Below are positions 24,993 through 31,967 of a stretch of DNA of 55,041 nt, piece by piece. Every line of letters begins with the position of its first letter. Positions within the stretch are counted from its first letter, which is position 1. The notes under the pieces are model-generated. The model made no database searches and was not told the DNA's origin. It saw nothing but the letters and a program-made list of their open reading frames with translations. Source of the stretch: Bacteroidales bacterium (lineage in GTDB: Bacteria > Bacteroidota > Bacteroidia > Bacteroidales > UBA932); NCBI GenBank assembly GCA_017962165.1, contig JAGCVW010000031.1, positions 1 to 55,041 on the forward strand. Reading direction: 5' to 3'. The position numbers and the translations under genes were made by a program.

Positions 24993-25234
24993 GGGCACTG
25001 CCTTGCTTCGCGCGGCAGGCTACGATCCCCCTGCACCCCCAGGGGACTGTGGGGCGTACCCCCCAGACCCCCTGCCTTTATTAATCCTTCCGCTCATGCG
25101 AGCGGCCTTTTTTCGTGTGCGATGTGCTTCGCTGCGCGATGAAAACCACAGGTTGCGGCCAAAAACACGTCACCCTGTGCCATTTTGCCACATGTGGGCC
25201 CCAAAAAGGCCTCGACCTGTGGATTTTGGCTAGG
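24993..25234. other. Gene-free region after tRNA-His
   Basis: Apart from the duplicated terminator I see no gene. The sequence is rich in C-runs and short palindromes (for example CCCCCTGCACCCCCAGGGG near 25028). Confidence 0.6.
25090..25126 (+). repeat. Duplicate of the tRNA-His terminator region
   Basis: The 37 bases match 24956-24992 with one mismatch, including the GAGCGGCC stem arm, the T-run and the following CGTGTGCGATGTG. No second tRNA precedes it, so it looks like the relic of a duplication or of an excised insertion at the tRNA 3' side. Confidence 0.8.
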
Positions 25235-25342
25235 CGTGGCGGACAACCTCCTGACAATCAGGGAGATGCTGAAAAACGGCTCCGCGAAAAGTGGAGCCGT
25301 CTTTAAACGAAAAGCCTAAGAATCAGCGACTTACGCGCCACG
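25235..25342. repeat. 107-bp palindromic element, copy 2 (108 bp)
   Basis: Begins CGTGGCG (25235-25241), ends CGCCACG (25336-25342). Arms meet in ACGGCTCC...GGAGCCGT with loop GCGAAAAGT, followed by CTTTAAA. The minus-strand GH109-like gene stops 5 nt to the right. Confidence 0.85.
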
Positions 25343-25347
25343 CAAAG

Positions 25348-26577
25348 CTACAATGCGTAGGAGAAGCCGTGGAGGCGCTGCCAGGCGCCGCGGGTGAAGT
25401 CGGGGACATCGACGGGCGTGCTGCCGGCTTCGAGCGACATGCGTGAAAGTTCGCTGATGCAGCACCATTCGGCGAGGTCGTACACGTCCATATCCAGAGG
25501 CAGGCCGTGGTTGAGGCAGTAGATCAGGCGGTAGTCCATAAGGAAGTCCATGCCGTCGTGGCCGCCGACGCGGGAGGCCATCTCCTCGATTTCGGGAGTG
25601 AGGATGGGGCTGCGGTAATCCGAAAGAAGCGAATTGAGCTCGTCGCCCGCATAGACCCTTTCGGGGTCGGAGTTTCCCAGACAGACCTGGAATACCGGAT
25701 ACTTGGCGGCGTAGCCTTCCGTGCCCACGAGCTTGTACCCGCGGTCGTACGGGCGCGGAGTCATCACGTCGTGCTGAAGCAGAATCGTCCGTCCCATCTC
25801 GGTCCTGATCATGGTCATGGTCTGGTCGCCGTTCTTGAAATCGGCGCATTCCTCGCCCATATTCGCCTTGAGGTAGCGAGGTCCGTTGAACGGGGCCGTG
25901 TCCATCGAAACCAGGGTCTTCAAGCGGTCGCCGCGATGGATGCCGAGCGCCTGGCAGACAGGGCCGATGCCATGTGTAGGGTAAAGGTCGCCACGGCAGT
26001 CGCGGTTGAGTTTCAGACGCCAGCGCATGGTTGTGCGTCCCCAGCGCTCTTCGAGGTTGTGGTGGTAGGAGCCTTCGGCATGGATGAGCTGCCCGAACAC
26101 GCCCCTGCGGGCCATTTCAAGCGCCGTGAGCTCGAAGCTGTCGTAGCAGCAGTTTTCGAGGATGGTGCAGTGGCGGCGGGTACGCTCGGATGTGTCAATC
26201 AGGTTCCAGCATTCCTGAAGAGTATGGGCGGAAGGGACCTCGATGGCTGCGTGTTTGCCGTTCTCCATCGCGCAAAGGGCGATGGGGACATGGTGATACC
26301 AGTCCGTACACACGTAAATAAGGTCCACGTCGGGGTCTTCGCAGATGGCTTTGTATCCATCTTCGCCCGTATAGACCTTGACTCCGATACTGGACCGGGC
26401 AAGTTCAGCGAGCCTGGGGTTGACGTCGCACACGGCCGCGAGATGGCAGCCGGGTACCTGGGGAAGCCGCGCGGCGGCTTCAGTTCCGCGGACGCCCAGC
26501 CCGACCAGGCCTATGCCTACGTCGGGTATGGGCTCTGCGCGGAACTGAAGCATATCCGTGCGGCCTTCAGGGATCAT
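25348..26577 (-). CDS. Gfo/Idh/MocA oxidoreductase, GH109-like (alpha-N-acetylgalactosaminidase family)
   Basis: A 409-residue NAD-binding protein with the Rossmann entry GIGLVGLGVRGTEAA (about 21-35), EVPSAHTLQECW, ENCCYDSFE and YPTHGIGPVCQ. This set is typical of family GH109, whose members remove terminal GalNAc by an NAD-dependent redox mechanism. Most GH109 proteins carry a Tat signal; none is seen, so this enzyme should be cytoplasmic and act on imported sugars. Its start overlaps the stop of a NahK-like sugar kinase by 4 bp, which supports a role in GalNAc or related aminosugar use. Another Gfo/Idh sugar oxidoreductase activity is possible. Confidence 0.82.
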   Translation of the reverse strand: MIPEGRTDMLQFRAEPIPDVGIGLVGLGVRGTEAAARLPQVPGCHLAAVCDVNPRLAELARSSIGVKVYTGEDGYKAICEDPDVDLIYVCTDWYHHVPIALCAMENGKHAAIEVPSAHTLQECWNLIDTSERTRRHCTILENCCYDSFELTALEMARRGVFGQLIHAEGSYHHNLEERWGRTTMRWRLKLNRDCRGDLYPTHGIGPVCQALGIHRGDRLKTLVSMDTAPFNGPRYLKANMGEECADFKNGDQTMTMIRTEMGRTILLQHDVMTPRPYDRGYKLVGTEGYAAKYPVFQVCLGNSDPERVYAGDELNSLLSDYRSPILTPEIEEMASRVGGHDGMDFLMDYRLIYCLNHGLPLDMDVYDLAEWCCISELSRMSLEAGSTPVDVPDFTRGAWQRLHGFSYAL

Positions 26578-27653
26578 AGCTGGGCTATAAACTTCTTCAT
26601 GTGATCCATGTTAGCCAAAGCGCTGCGCCACAGGGCCATCTGGTTGCGGGTACGCACCAGGTTGTGCTCGGGATAACGGATCTTATAATAGGTGTCGCCG
26701 TTGAGGTAATCGGCGAAGAAGCGGACAGCCTGCATGAACGGGAAGAGAAGGGCTCCGAAGGGGAGGTTGTCTTTCTCTATCGGGAGCATGAAGTCTGCAC
26801 CTTTGATATAGCCCCTGGTGAATGCCTCGAAGATGTCGAGCCTGAAAGCCACCTTGTCGACAGCCGGATCGTCTTCGGCCACGGTGTTGGCTGCGGTGCG
26901 CAGGAAGTCGCCGTAGTCGGAGAACACGAAGCTGGGCATCACGGTATCGAGGTCGATGACGCAAAGGACATGGCCGTCGGCATCGAAGAGCATGTTGCTG
27001 ATCTTGGTGTCGCAGTGGCAGATACGCTTGGGGAGCTTGCCCTCGCGGTGGAGGCGCTCGGCTGCGCACATCTCGTCGACATGGTCACGGATCTCCTTAA
27101 GGATAGCCTGAACCTCGGGGTCCTTGAGCCTGCCGGCCTTGTCGGCTGCGACGGCCTCTTCGAGCTGGCGCGCACGGAGCTCCATGTTGTGGAAATCCGG
27201 AATAGTCTCGCCTATGGGCTCCTTGAGGTCTGCGAGCATGGCCTCGAACCTGCCGAAGTTCTCACCGGCGAACTCCGAATACTTGGGAGTAACGGAGTCG
27301 TAGGTGAAGGAATCTTTGATAAATACCGACATCCTCCAGTAGGTCTGGCCGTCTGTCCAGTAGGTCTTAGGGCTATCTTTCAGCTGAAGGAAACGCAGGA
27401 CCTTCCTGTCGATGTCCTTCTCGCCGGCGGCCTCGAGCTTGCGGCGGATGTGGCCGGTGACGGCCTCGATATTATGCTGAAGAAGGTCAACGTCGGTAAA
27501 GATGGCGTTGTTGATGCGCTGCAGGACATAGTCCGGGGCGTCGCCTTCCGTCTTCACCAGATAGGTGTCGTTGATGAGTCCGCTTCCCAGGGGGCGGATT
27601 TCGGCGACTTTGCCTTCCAGCCGGAATTGTCCGACGATCTCGTTGGTATTCAT
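26574..27653 (-). CDS. NahK-like N-acetylhexosamine 1-kinase (APH family)
   Basis: A 359-residue member of the aminoglycoside-phosphotransferase kinase fold: N-lobe loop GSGLINDTYLV (23-33), catalytic HCDTKISN (213-220) and metal-binding IDLDT (233-237) followed by SDYGDFLRT. It closely follows the layout of NahK, which phosphorylates GlcNAc/GalNAc at C1 for lacto-N-biose and mucin-sugar salvage. It lies between an Omp85 barrel gene (1-nt gap) and the GH109-like gene (4-bp overlap). The sugar specificity is inference. Confidence 0.8.
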   Translation of the reverse strand: MNTNEIVGQFRLEGKVAEIRPLGSGLINDTYLVKTEGDAPDYVLQRINNAIFTDVDLLQHNIEAVTGHIRRKLEAAGEKDIDRKVLRFLQLKDSPKTYWTDGQTYWRMSVFIKDSFTYDSVTPKYSEFAGENFGRFEAMLADLKEPIGETIPDFHNMELRARQLEEAVAADKAGRLKDPEVQAILKEIRDHVDEMCAAERLHREGKLPKRICHCDTKISNMLFDADGHVLCVIDLDTVMPSFVFSDYGDFLRTAANTVAEDDPAVDKVAFRLDIFEAFTRGYIKGADFMLPIEKDNLPFGALLFPFMQAVRFFADYLNGDTYYKIRYPEHNLVRTRNQMALWRSALANMDHMKKFIAQL

Positions 27654-27654
27654 A

Positions 27655-29070
27655 TTAGAACTGATAGTTGATACCGATTCCGATCCAGAGACCTGCGTCC
27701 ATGCCTTCGGTGAAGCACTTGGCGAAGTCTGCGGAAACGATGAAGTTCTGGTTCATCGCTATCTTGAGTCCGGCACCGCCGCTGTAGATGAGCGTCTTGA
27801 CCTTGGAAGGATCGTAGATAGGGGTGGTGGTGTCTCCGACAAGAGCGTTGAACACAGGGTCGTAGACCTTTCCGTCGGCGGCTGCAATCGCTGCCAGGGC
27901 GTCTGCCTTGTAAGGCTTGGTGATGATACCTGCATCGAAGAACGGGTTCACTGCAATGTAGAAGTACTGGTTTGCGAGGGTGAACTTGACGAGCTTGATG
28001 CGGAGTTCGGTGTTGGCCCATGCCATACCTTCGGCAAGGATACGGTTCTCACGCAGACCGCGGATGGTGTTCGATGAACCGAAGCCCTCGGAGATCATGT
28101 TGCGCTGGACCAGCAGAGGGTTGTTCTGGATCATGAACAGGGGAGTTTCACCGGCGATGGTGTGCTGCCATGCAAGACGGTATGCGAACACGGGACGGCC
28201 GGCAGGAGTAAAGTCGATAGGAATCGAAATATAGTGACGGAAATACATGCAGGCCTTCAGGTAAGGGCTGCCGATGAAGTTTCCGTTGAGGTAGGCCTCT
28301 GCCCAGATACCCTTGTTCGGAGCAGCCTCCATGTCGCGGGTGTCATAAACGAGACCGGCATTGAGCTCGAGGGAGATGCCGCCGTTCTTCTCAGCGTCTG
28401 TCAGAACGCCTGAAGTGCAGAGGAAGTTGTAAAGGGTGGAGGTGGTGTTATAATACCTCTTGTTTCCGTCGATATCCACTCCGTTGTCCTTCATGGCTCC
28501 GAGGTTCCATTTCCAGAAGTTCATGCCGGCTGCCCAGTTGAGGTTGTCGGTGAGGCGGCCCTGGAAGTTGGCGAGGATGCGGAGCATTTCGCGGCTCATG
28601 CCGTAGTAGTTGATGTTGGAAAGAGTAGGATCTGTAACGGAAGTAGGGATAGTCCTGTCCCTGTTGCCCCATACATGGTTGTCACCGAAATAATTCTCGG
28701 TAGCCTGGGTAGCGGCGGCGCCGTTGAATCCCCAGATGCTGTACAGAGGGTCGTTCATGTAGGTGACGGATGCGTTCACGCGCATGTTGGGGATGAGATA
28801 CTTGGAGTCGTATGCCAGATAGAGGCGCATACGGTGGCTGTGGGTAAAGTAAGATCCCTCCCAGCTGATTTTGTGCAGCGGATCCGGATAGGTGTTGCCG
28901 TCACCATAATAATAGACATCTCCGAATGCTCCCGCCTGGAATCCATTGTCAACAGAATAGGTCGCGGTAGGAAGTACACCGAAAGACCAGCCGGTCTTCA
29001 TTTCTTTCTCCTCGGCGAATGCTCCGAAGCAAAGAACTGCTGCAGCAAGAACTGCAATGATTTTTTTCAT
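27655..29070 (-). CDS. Omp85-superfamily outer-membrane barrel without POTRA domains
   Basis: A 471-residue protein with signal peptide (MKKIIAVLAAAVLCFGAFA) and then beta-barrel sequence only: alternating aromatic strands, the family hallmark NTIRGLRENR around residue 345, and a final strand ending in Phe. Lone Omp85 barrels without POTRA domains are common in Bacteroidota and their role is unsettled; some follow patatin-like domains. It begins an operon with a NahK-like kinase and GH109-like enzyme, so a part in passage of aminosugar-containing material is possible, but this is context only. Confidence 0.8.
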   Translation of the reverse strand: MKKIIAVLAAAVLCFGAFAEEKEMKTGWSFGVLPTATYSVDNGFQAGAFGDVYYYGDGNTYPDPLHKISWEGSYFTHSHRMRLYLAYDSKYLIPNMRVNASVTYMNDPLYSIWGFNGAAATQATENYFGDNHVWGNRDRTIPTSVTDPTLSNINYYGMSREMLRILANFQGRLTDNLNWAAGMNFWKWNLGAMKDNGVDIDGNKRYYNTTSTLYNFLCTSGVLTDAEKNGGISLELNAGLVYDTRDMEAAPNKGIWAEAYLNGNFIGSPYLKACMYFRHYISIPIDFTPAGRPVFAYRLAWQHTIAGETPLFMIQNNPLLVQRNMISEGFGSSNTIRGLRENRILAEGMAWANTELRIKLVKFTLANQYFYIAVNPFFDAGIITKPYKADALAAIAAADGKVYDPVFNALVGDTTTPIYDPSKVKTLIYSGGAGLKIAMNQNFIVSADFAKCFTEGMDAGLWIGIGINYQF

Positions 29071-29107
29071 ACGTTATTAATTTTAGAGTTATAAATTGTC
29101 TAGTCCA

Positions 29108-29115
29108 CAAAGATA
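29108..29115 (-). promoter_or_regulatory. -7 box of the Omp85-NahK-GH109 operon
   Basis: TATCTTTG on the minus strand, 37 nt before the ATG at 29070. It lies 13 bp from the divergent box at 29129-29136. Confidence 0.6.
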
Positions 29116-29128
29116 GTCAAATAATTAA

Positions 29129-29136
29129 TATCTTTG
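29129..29136 (+). promoter_or_regulatory. -7 box of the truncated sigma-factor gene
   Basis: TATCTTTG, 8 nt before ATG 29145. The promoter survives although its gene is broken. Confidence 0.6.
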
Positions 29137-29144
29137 TATAAGCT

Positions 29145-29396
29145 ATGGACGACAAGATAGAGGCCATTACCCTCAAGTTGGCCAAAGGCGACAGAGAGGC
29201 TTTTTCCGCAGTATTCAAGAAATATTACGGGAAGGTCCGTCTGTTTATCTTGTCGATTGTCAAGGACGAAACCGCGACCCAGGATCTTGTCCAGGATGTC
29301 TTCGTAAAGCTCTGGGAAAAGCGCCGTAGACTTACCGATATCCGTTCCCTCGACTATACTCCCAGAACGATAGAGGCGGAGATGTTTAGTTTTTGA
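29145..29396 (+). pseudogene. ECF sigma factor gene truncated after region 2
   Basis: Residues 1 to about 69 are a typical RpoE/ECF sigma-70 region 2: KGDREAFSAVFKKYYGKV, ATQDLVQDVFVKLWEKR and the start of DIRSLD. In intact ECF factors a further ~100 residues with region 4 follow; here the frame runs into unrelated codons (YTPRTIEAEMFSF) and stops. The break coincides with the stop codon of higA (29354-29356) on the other strand, so the higBA pair has replaced the rest of the gene. No region 4 is found downstream up to radC. Confidence 0.85.
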
Positions 29397-29719
29397 GCCA
29401 TAGTGCGGGCCTGCTTCAGGGTGGGCTCGCACTTTCCTGATATTATTTCGCTCAGTTTTGATTGATTCATTCCCAACATAGCGGCAAGCGCACATTGGTT
29501 CAGGCCCATCTCATACATGCGAAGTTTGAGGACATCTATCAGTGTCGGTTTCTTGATTGGATAGTGCTCGTCTTCATAGTCTGCCACAAGGTTTGACAAA
29601 AGCACCAACTCGACACTTCGGAAATCATCTTCCGGCGTGTCCTCTCCAACGACCTCCAGCAGTTCGTTGATTCTTTTCATAGCAGATTCGTACTGCCTTT
29701 CGTTCTCTAACTTTGTCAT
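29354..29719 (-). CDS. higA: HigA-type antitoxin
   Basis: A 121-residue protein with an acidic N-terminal half and a C-terminal XRE helix-turn-helix (NQCALAAMLGMNQSKLSE, about 82-99), the layout of HigA antitoxins of the higB-first type. The gene starts 3 nt after the higB stop. Antitoxin and autorepressor roles follow from the family. Its 3' end lies inside the remnant of the ECF sigma gene. Confidence 0.88.
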   Translation of the reverse strand: MTKLENERQYESAMKRINELLEVVGEDTPEDDFRSVELVLLSNLVADYEDEHYPIKKPTLIDVLKLRMYEMGLNQCALAAMLGMNQSKLSEIISGKCEPTLKQARTMAQKLNISASIVLGV

Positions 29720-29722
29720 AAC

Positions 29723-30019
29723 CTAAATGTTTTCGATATCCTTTATCTGATCGTATTCAGCATGGGTCCCGATGAACCTGATATACACCATCTTGATCTT
29801 GAATAACACTAGTGCAATCAGTCTGTATTTATTGCCCTTGATGTTGAATACTATTCTTTTGTTCCCTACTGAATCAGCCGACCCGAAGGTGCGTTTGACA
29901 TCAGCAAAACAATCCCAGCTTGCTCTTTCTGCCTTATCGTTCCAGTCTTCAAGTGCCGTTTGGGCATCTTTGTGGATGGCGTAAAACAGGACCAGAGCCT
30001 TCTTTGCCACAATTCTCAT
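29723..30019 (-). CDS. higB: HigB-type mRNA interferase toxin
   Basis: A 98-residue RelE/HigB-superfamily protein: ALEDWNDKAERASW, FADVKRTFGSADSVGNKRIVF split around the central strand, then NKYRLIALVLFKIKMVYIRFIGTHAEYDQI at the C-terminus (given here in part as motif GTHAEYD). HigB toxins cleave mRNA on the ribosome. It precedes higA, the usual inverted order of this family, and has its own promoter with two palindromes. Confidence 0.9.
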   Translation of the reverse strand: MRIVAKKALVLFYAIHKDAQTALEDWNDKAERASWDCFADVKRTFGSADSVGNKRIVFNIKGNKYRLIALVLFKIKMVYIRFIGTHAEYDQIKDIENI

Positions 30020-30034
30020 ATGTCAAAAGCGTTA

Positions 30035-30073
30035 CAAATATACGATAATTATCTAAATACTGAATAATTATTC
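30035..30073 (-). promoter_or_regulatory. higBA promoter with twin palindromes
   Basis: Minus-strand -7 box TATATTTG (30035-30042). Two perfect palindromes, GATAATTATC (30044-30053) and GAATAATTATTC (30062-30073), share the core ATAATTAT with centres 19 bp apart, about two helix turns. They are good candidates for HigA operators. Confidence 0.6.
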
Positions 30074-30079
30074 TAAAAA

Positions 30080-30766
30080 CTAGAATTTATAGAGTTTCTC
30101 GTCGGAGAAGGAGTAGAAGGAGTCATCGGAGAGGACGATGTGGTCCAGGAGGCGGAGGCCGCAGGCGGAAGCGGCGCGGCTGAGGGCCTCGGTCTGGCGC
30201 ACATCAGCGGCCGACGGCTCCGGGTTGCCGGCGGGGTGGTTGTGGACGAGGATCATGGAGCGGGCGGAGCGGCTCATCGCGAGGCGGACGACTTCGCGGG
30301 GCTCGATGAGCACCCCGTCGGCCGTGCCGGAGCTCAGCCGCTCCCGCGCAAAAACACGCTGGCGCTTGTCCAGAAACAGTACCCAGCACTCTTCGTGGCC
30401 CAGGCCTTTCAGGTAGGGGGACATCATGTCGTAGACAGTTCGCGCGCCGGTGACGATGCGGCCGGGTGAGCCGGCGCGTTCGTCGGCGAAGCGCCGGCCC
30501 AGCTCGAAGGCGGCCATCAGGACCGCCGCCTTCGCCGGCCCCACCCCCGGCGCGCGCGACAGCTCGCCGAGGTCCATCTGCGAGAGTTTTACGAGTTTGC
30601 CTCCGCAGGAGGACAGCAGTCCACGTGACATTTCGAGAACATTACAGGACGAAGTGCCGTTGCGCAGAAGCACCGCCAGCAGTTCGCCGTTGGAAAGGGC
30701 CTGGGGCCCAGACGAAAGAAGCCGCTCCCGCGGCCTCTCACTCATAGATAGATCTTTGATTTTCAT
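30080..30766 (-). CDS. radC: RadC family JAB-domain protein
   Basis: A 228-residue RadC: helix-hairpin-helix region (LSRAPGVGPAKAAVLMA) then a JAMM metalloprotease-like domain with HNHPAGNPEPSAAD, which fits HxHP(x)nSxxD. RadC was once linked to DNA repair; that role is disputed, and family members are often near mobile DNA. Here it lies between higBA and upp. Its promoter directly follows the upp terminator. Confidence 0.93.
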   Translation of the reverse strand: MKIKDLSMSERPRERLLSSGPQALSNGELLAVLLRNGTSSCNVLEMSRGLLSSCGGKLVKLSQMDLGELSRAPGVGPAKAAVLMAAFELGRRFADERAGSPGRIVTGARTVYDMMSPYLKGLGHEECWVLFLDKRQRVFARERLSSGTADGVLIEPREVVRLAMSRSARSMILVHNHPAGNPEPSAADVRQTEALSRAASACGLRLLDHIVLSDDSFYSFSDEKLYKF

Positions 30767-30786
30767 AGCCGTTAGTTTAGTTAATG

Positions 30787-30794
30787 CAAATATA
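30787..30794 (-). promoter_or_regulatory. radC -7 box
   Basis: TATATTTG on the minus strand, 20 nt before the radC start and immediately after the upp terminator. Confidence 0.6.
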
Positions 30795-30799
30795 ATAAA

Positions 30800-30831
30800 A
30801 GTTACTTTGCCCCCGCGAGGGCAAAGTAACT
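30800..30831 (-). terminator. upp terminator, 13-bp perfect stem
   Basis: AGTTACTTTGCCC (30800-30812) pairs with 30819-30831; on the minus strand TTTTATTA follows. The stem overlaps the upp stop codon. Closely related to the hairpin at 898-934. Confidence 0.8.
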
Positions 30832-31483
30832 AAAGTTTCGGGCCGTAGCAGAGGTCGCCGGCATCGCCCAGACCGGGGACGATGTAGGAGTGGCTCGTCA
30901 GTTCGGGGTCGATGGCGGCGACCCAGAGGGTAGTGTTCTCCGGCATCTTCTTACTGAGGTAAGCGATGGACTGGACGCTGGCAAAAGGACAGACGAGGTG
31001 GAGTTTCGCGAACTTTCCGCCTTCCTTCAGCAGCACCTCATATGCGACTTCGATTGAGGATCCTGTCGCAAGCATGGTGTCGGCGAGAATCACCGTCTTC
31101 CCGACCAGGTCGGGGCAGGTGCAGTATTCGGTGTGGATATGGAATTCACCGGCGCTGTCGTACTTGCGGTACGCGGCGACGAAAGCGTTCTCGGCGGCGT
31201 CGAAGCAGCTGAGGATGCCTTCATGGAGAGGAAGGCCGGCACGCATGATGGTGGCGACCACGACCTGCTCGTCAGGGACGCTGAGGCGTGCGGTGCCAAG
31301 CGGAGTTACCACCTCCCTTTCCTTCGATGCGAGGGTCTTGCTGATCTCGTATCCGAAGATCTGGCCGAGGCGCTCGAGGTTGGTGCGGAACCTCAGGCTG
31401 TCTTTCTGAAGGGTCTTGTCGCGAAGCTGGGCGACGAAGCTGTTGAGAACCGAACTTTTCTCTCCGATGTTGATGACTTCCAT
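30830..31483 (-). CDS. upp: Uracil phosphoribosyltransferase
   Basis: Converts uracil and PRPP to UMP in pyrimidine salvage. The 217-residue protein has the PRPP-binding block DTMLATGSSIEVAYE and the uracil-site ending IVPGLGDAGDLCYG. It lies 5 nt after the Fur-family gene, so the two are probably co-transcribed. Confidence 0.95.
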   Translation of the reverse strand: MEVINIGEKSSVLNSFVAQLRDKTLQKDSLRFRTNLERLGQIFGYEISKTLASKEREVVTPLGTARLSVPDEQVVVATIMRAGLPLHEGILSCFDAAENAFVAAYRKYDSAGEFHIHTEYCTCPDLVGKTVILADTMLATGSSIEVAYEVLLKEGGKFAKLHLVCPFASVQSIAYLSKKMPENTTLWVAAIDPELTSHSYIVPGLGDAGDLCYGPKL

Positions 31484-31488
31484 AGTGA

Positions 31489-31944
31489 TTATTTTTTCTT
31501 GGGCTGTGATTGATGACAGATTATCTGGATGTCGACGGCGTCGACTTTGTATCCTTTGAAACGGCGCCTTTTGCAGCGGGTCTCTATATATTCCACTAGT
31601 TCTTCGTCCTGCACGTCGAAATACTGGCCCGACAGGGGCTCGTAGAGGTGGAGGTGGCAGGTCGGATCCACATCGAAATACATCTTTCCGCCTATGCTGA
31701 AGCGGTGACTGTAGATTCCGAGGAAGGCCATCTGGGCGAGGATGTTGTAGACCGATGCGGTAGTGACCTTTGAAGAGCCGCGGCTGGCGAGAGTCTCGCA
31801 GACCTGGTCCGCGCTGGCGTGGCCGAGCTCCATCATAACTTCGTGGACCGCCACCCTCTGGCGGGTAGCCTTAAGACCCTTGTCTTTCAGCGCTTTCTTG
31901 AAAGCCTCGGCGTCTTCCCAGGTATGCGGCTGCGGCGAACTCAT
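31489..31944 (-). CDS. Fur-family metal- or peroxide-responsive repressor
   Basis: A 151-residue Fur/PerR/Zur-superfamily regulator: winged-helix entry GLKATRQRVAVHEVM (23-37), SVYNILAQMAFLGI recognition region, and the metal site CHLHL (96-100). The structural zinc CxxC pairs of classical Fur and PerR are absent, which is seen in some Bacteroidota members. The ligand (iron, peroxide, zinc) cannot be told. Its -7 box TATCTTTG (31950-31957) ends five nucleotides before the ATG, which predicts a leaderless mRNA. The feoAB genes at 51856 are a possible distant target, without direct evidence. Confidence 0.88.
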   Translation of the reverse strand: MSSPQPHTWEDAEAFKKALKDKGLKATRQRVAVHEVMMELGHASADQVCETLASRGSSKVTTASVYNILAQMAFLGIYSHRFSIGGKMYFDVDPTCHLHLYEPLSGQYFDVQDEELVEYIETRCKRRRFKGYKVDAVDIQIICHQSQPKKK

Positions 31945-31949
31945 CCCGG

Positions 31950-31957
31950 CAAAGATA
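31950..31957 (-). promoter_or_regulatory. -7 box of the Fur-family gene
   Basis: TATCTTTG on the minus strand in the 23-bp gap between rpoN and the Fur-family gene; five bases separate it from the start codon. Confidence 0.65.
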
Positions 31958-31967
31958 GTAAAAATAG

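Noticed and set aside
24874..25233. 119-codon open frame reading through tRNA-His
   Set aside because: It overlaps a complete tRNA and its terminator and has no coding features.
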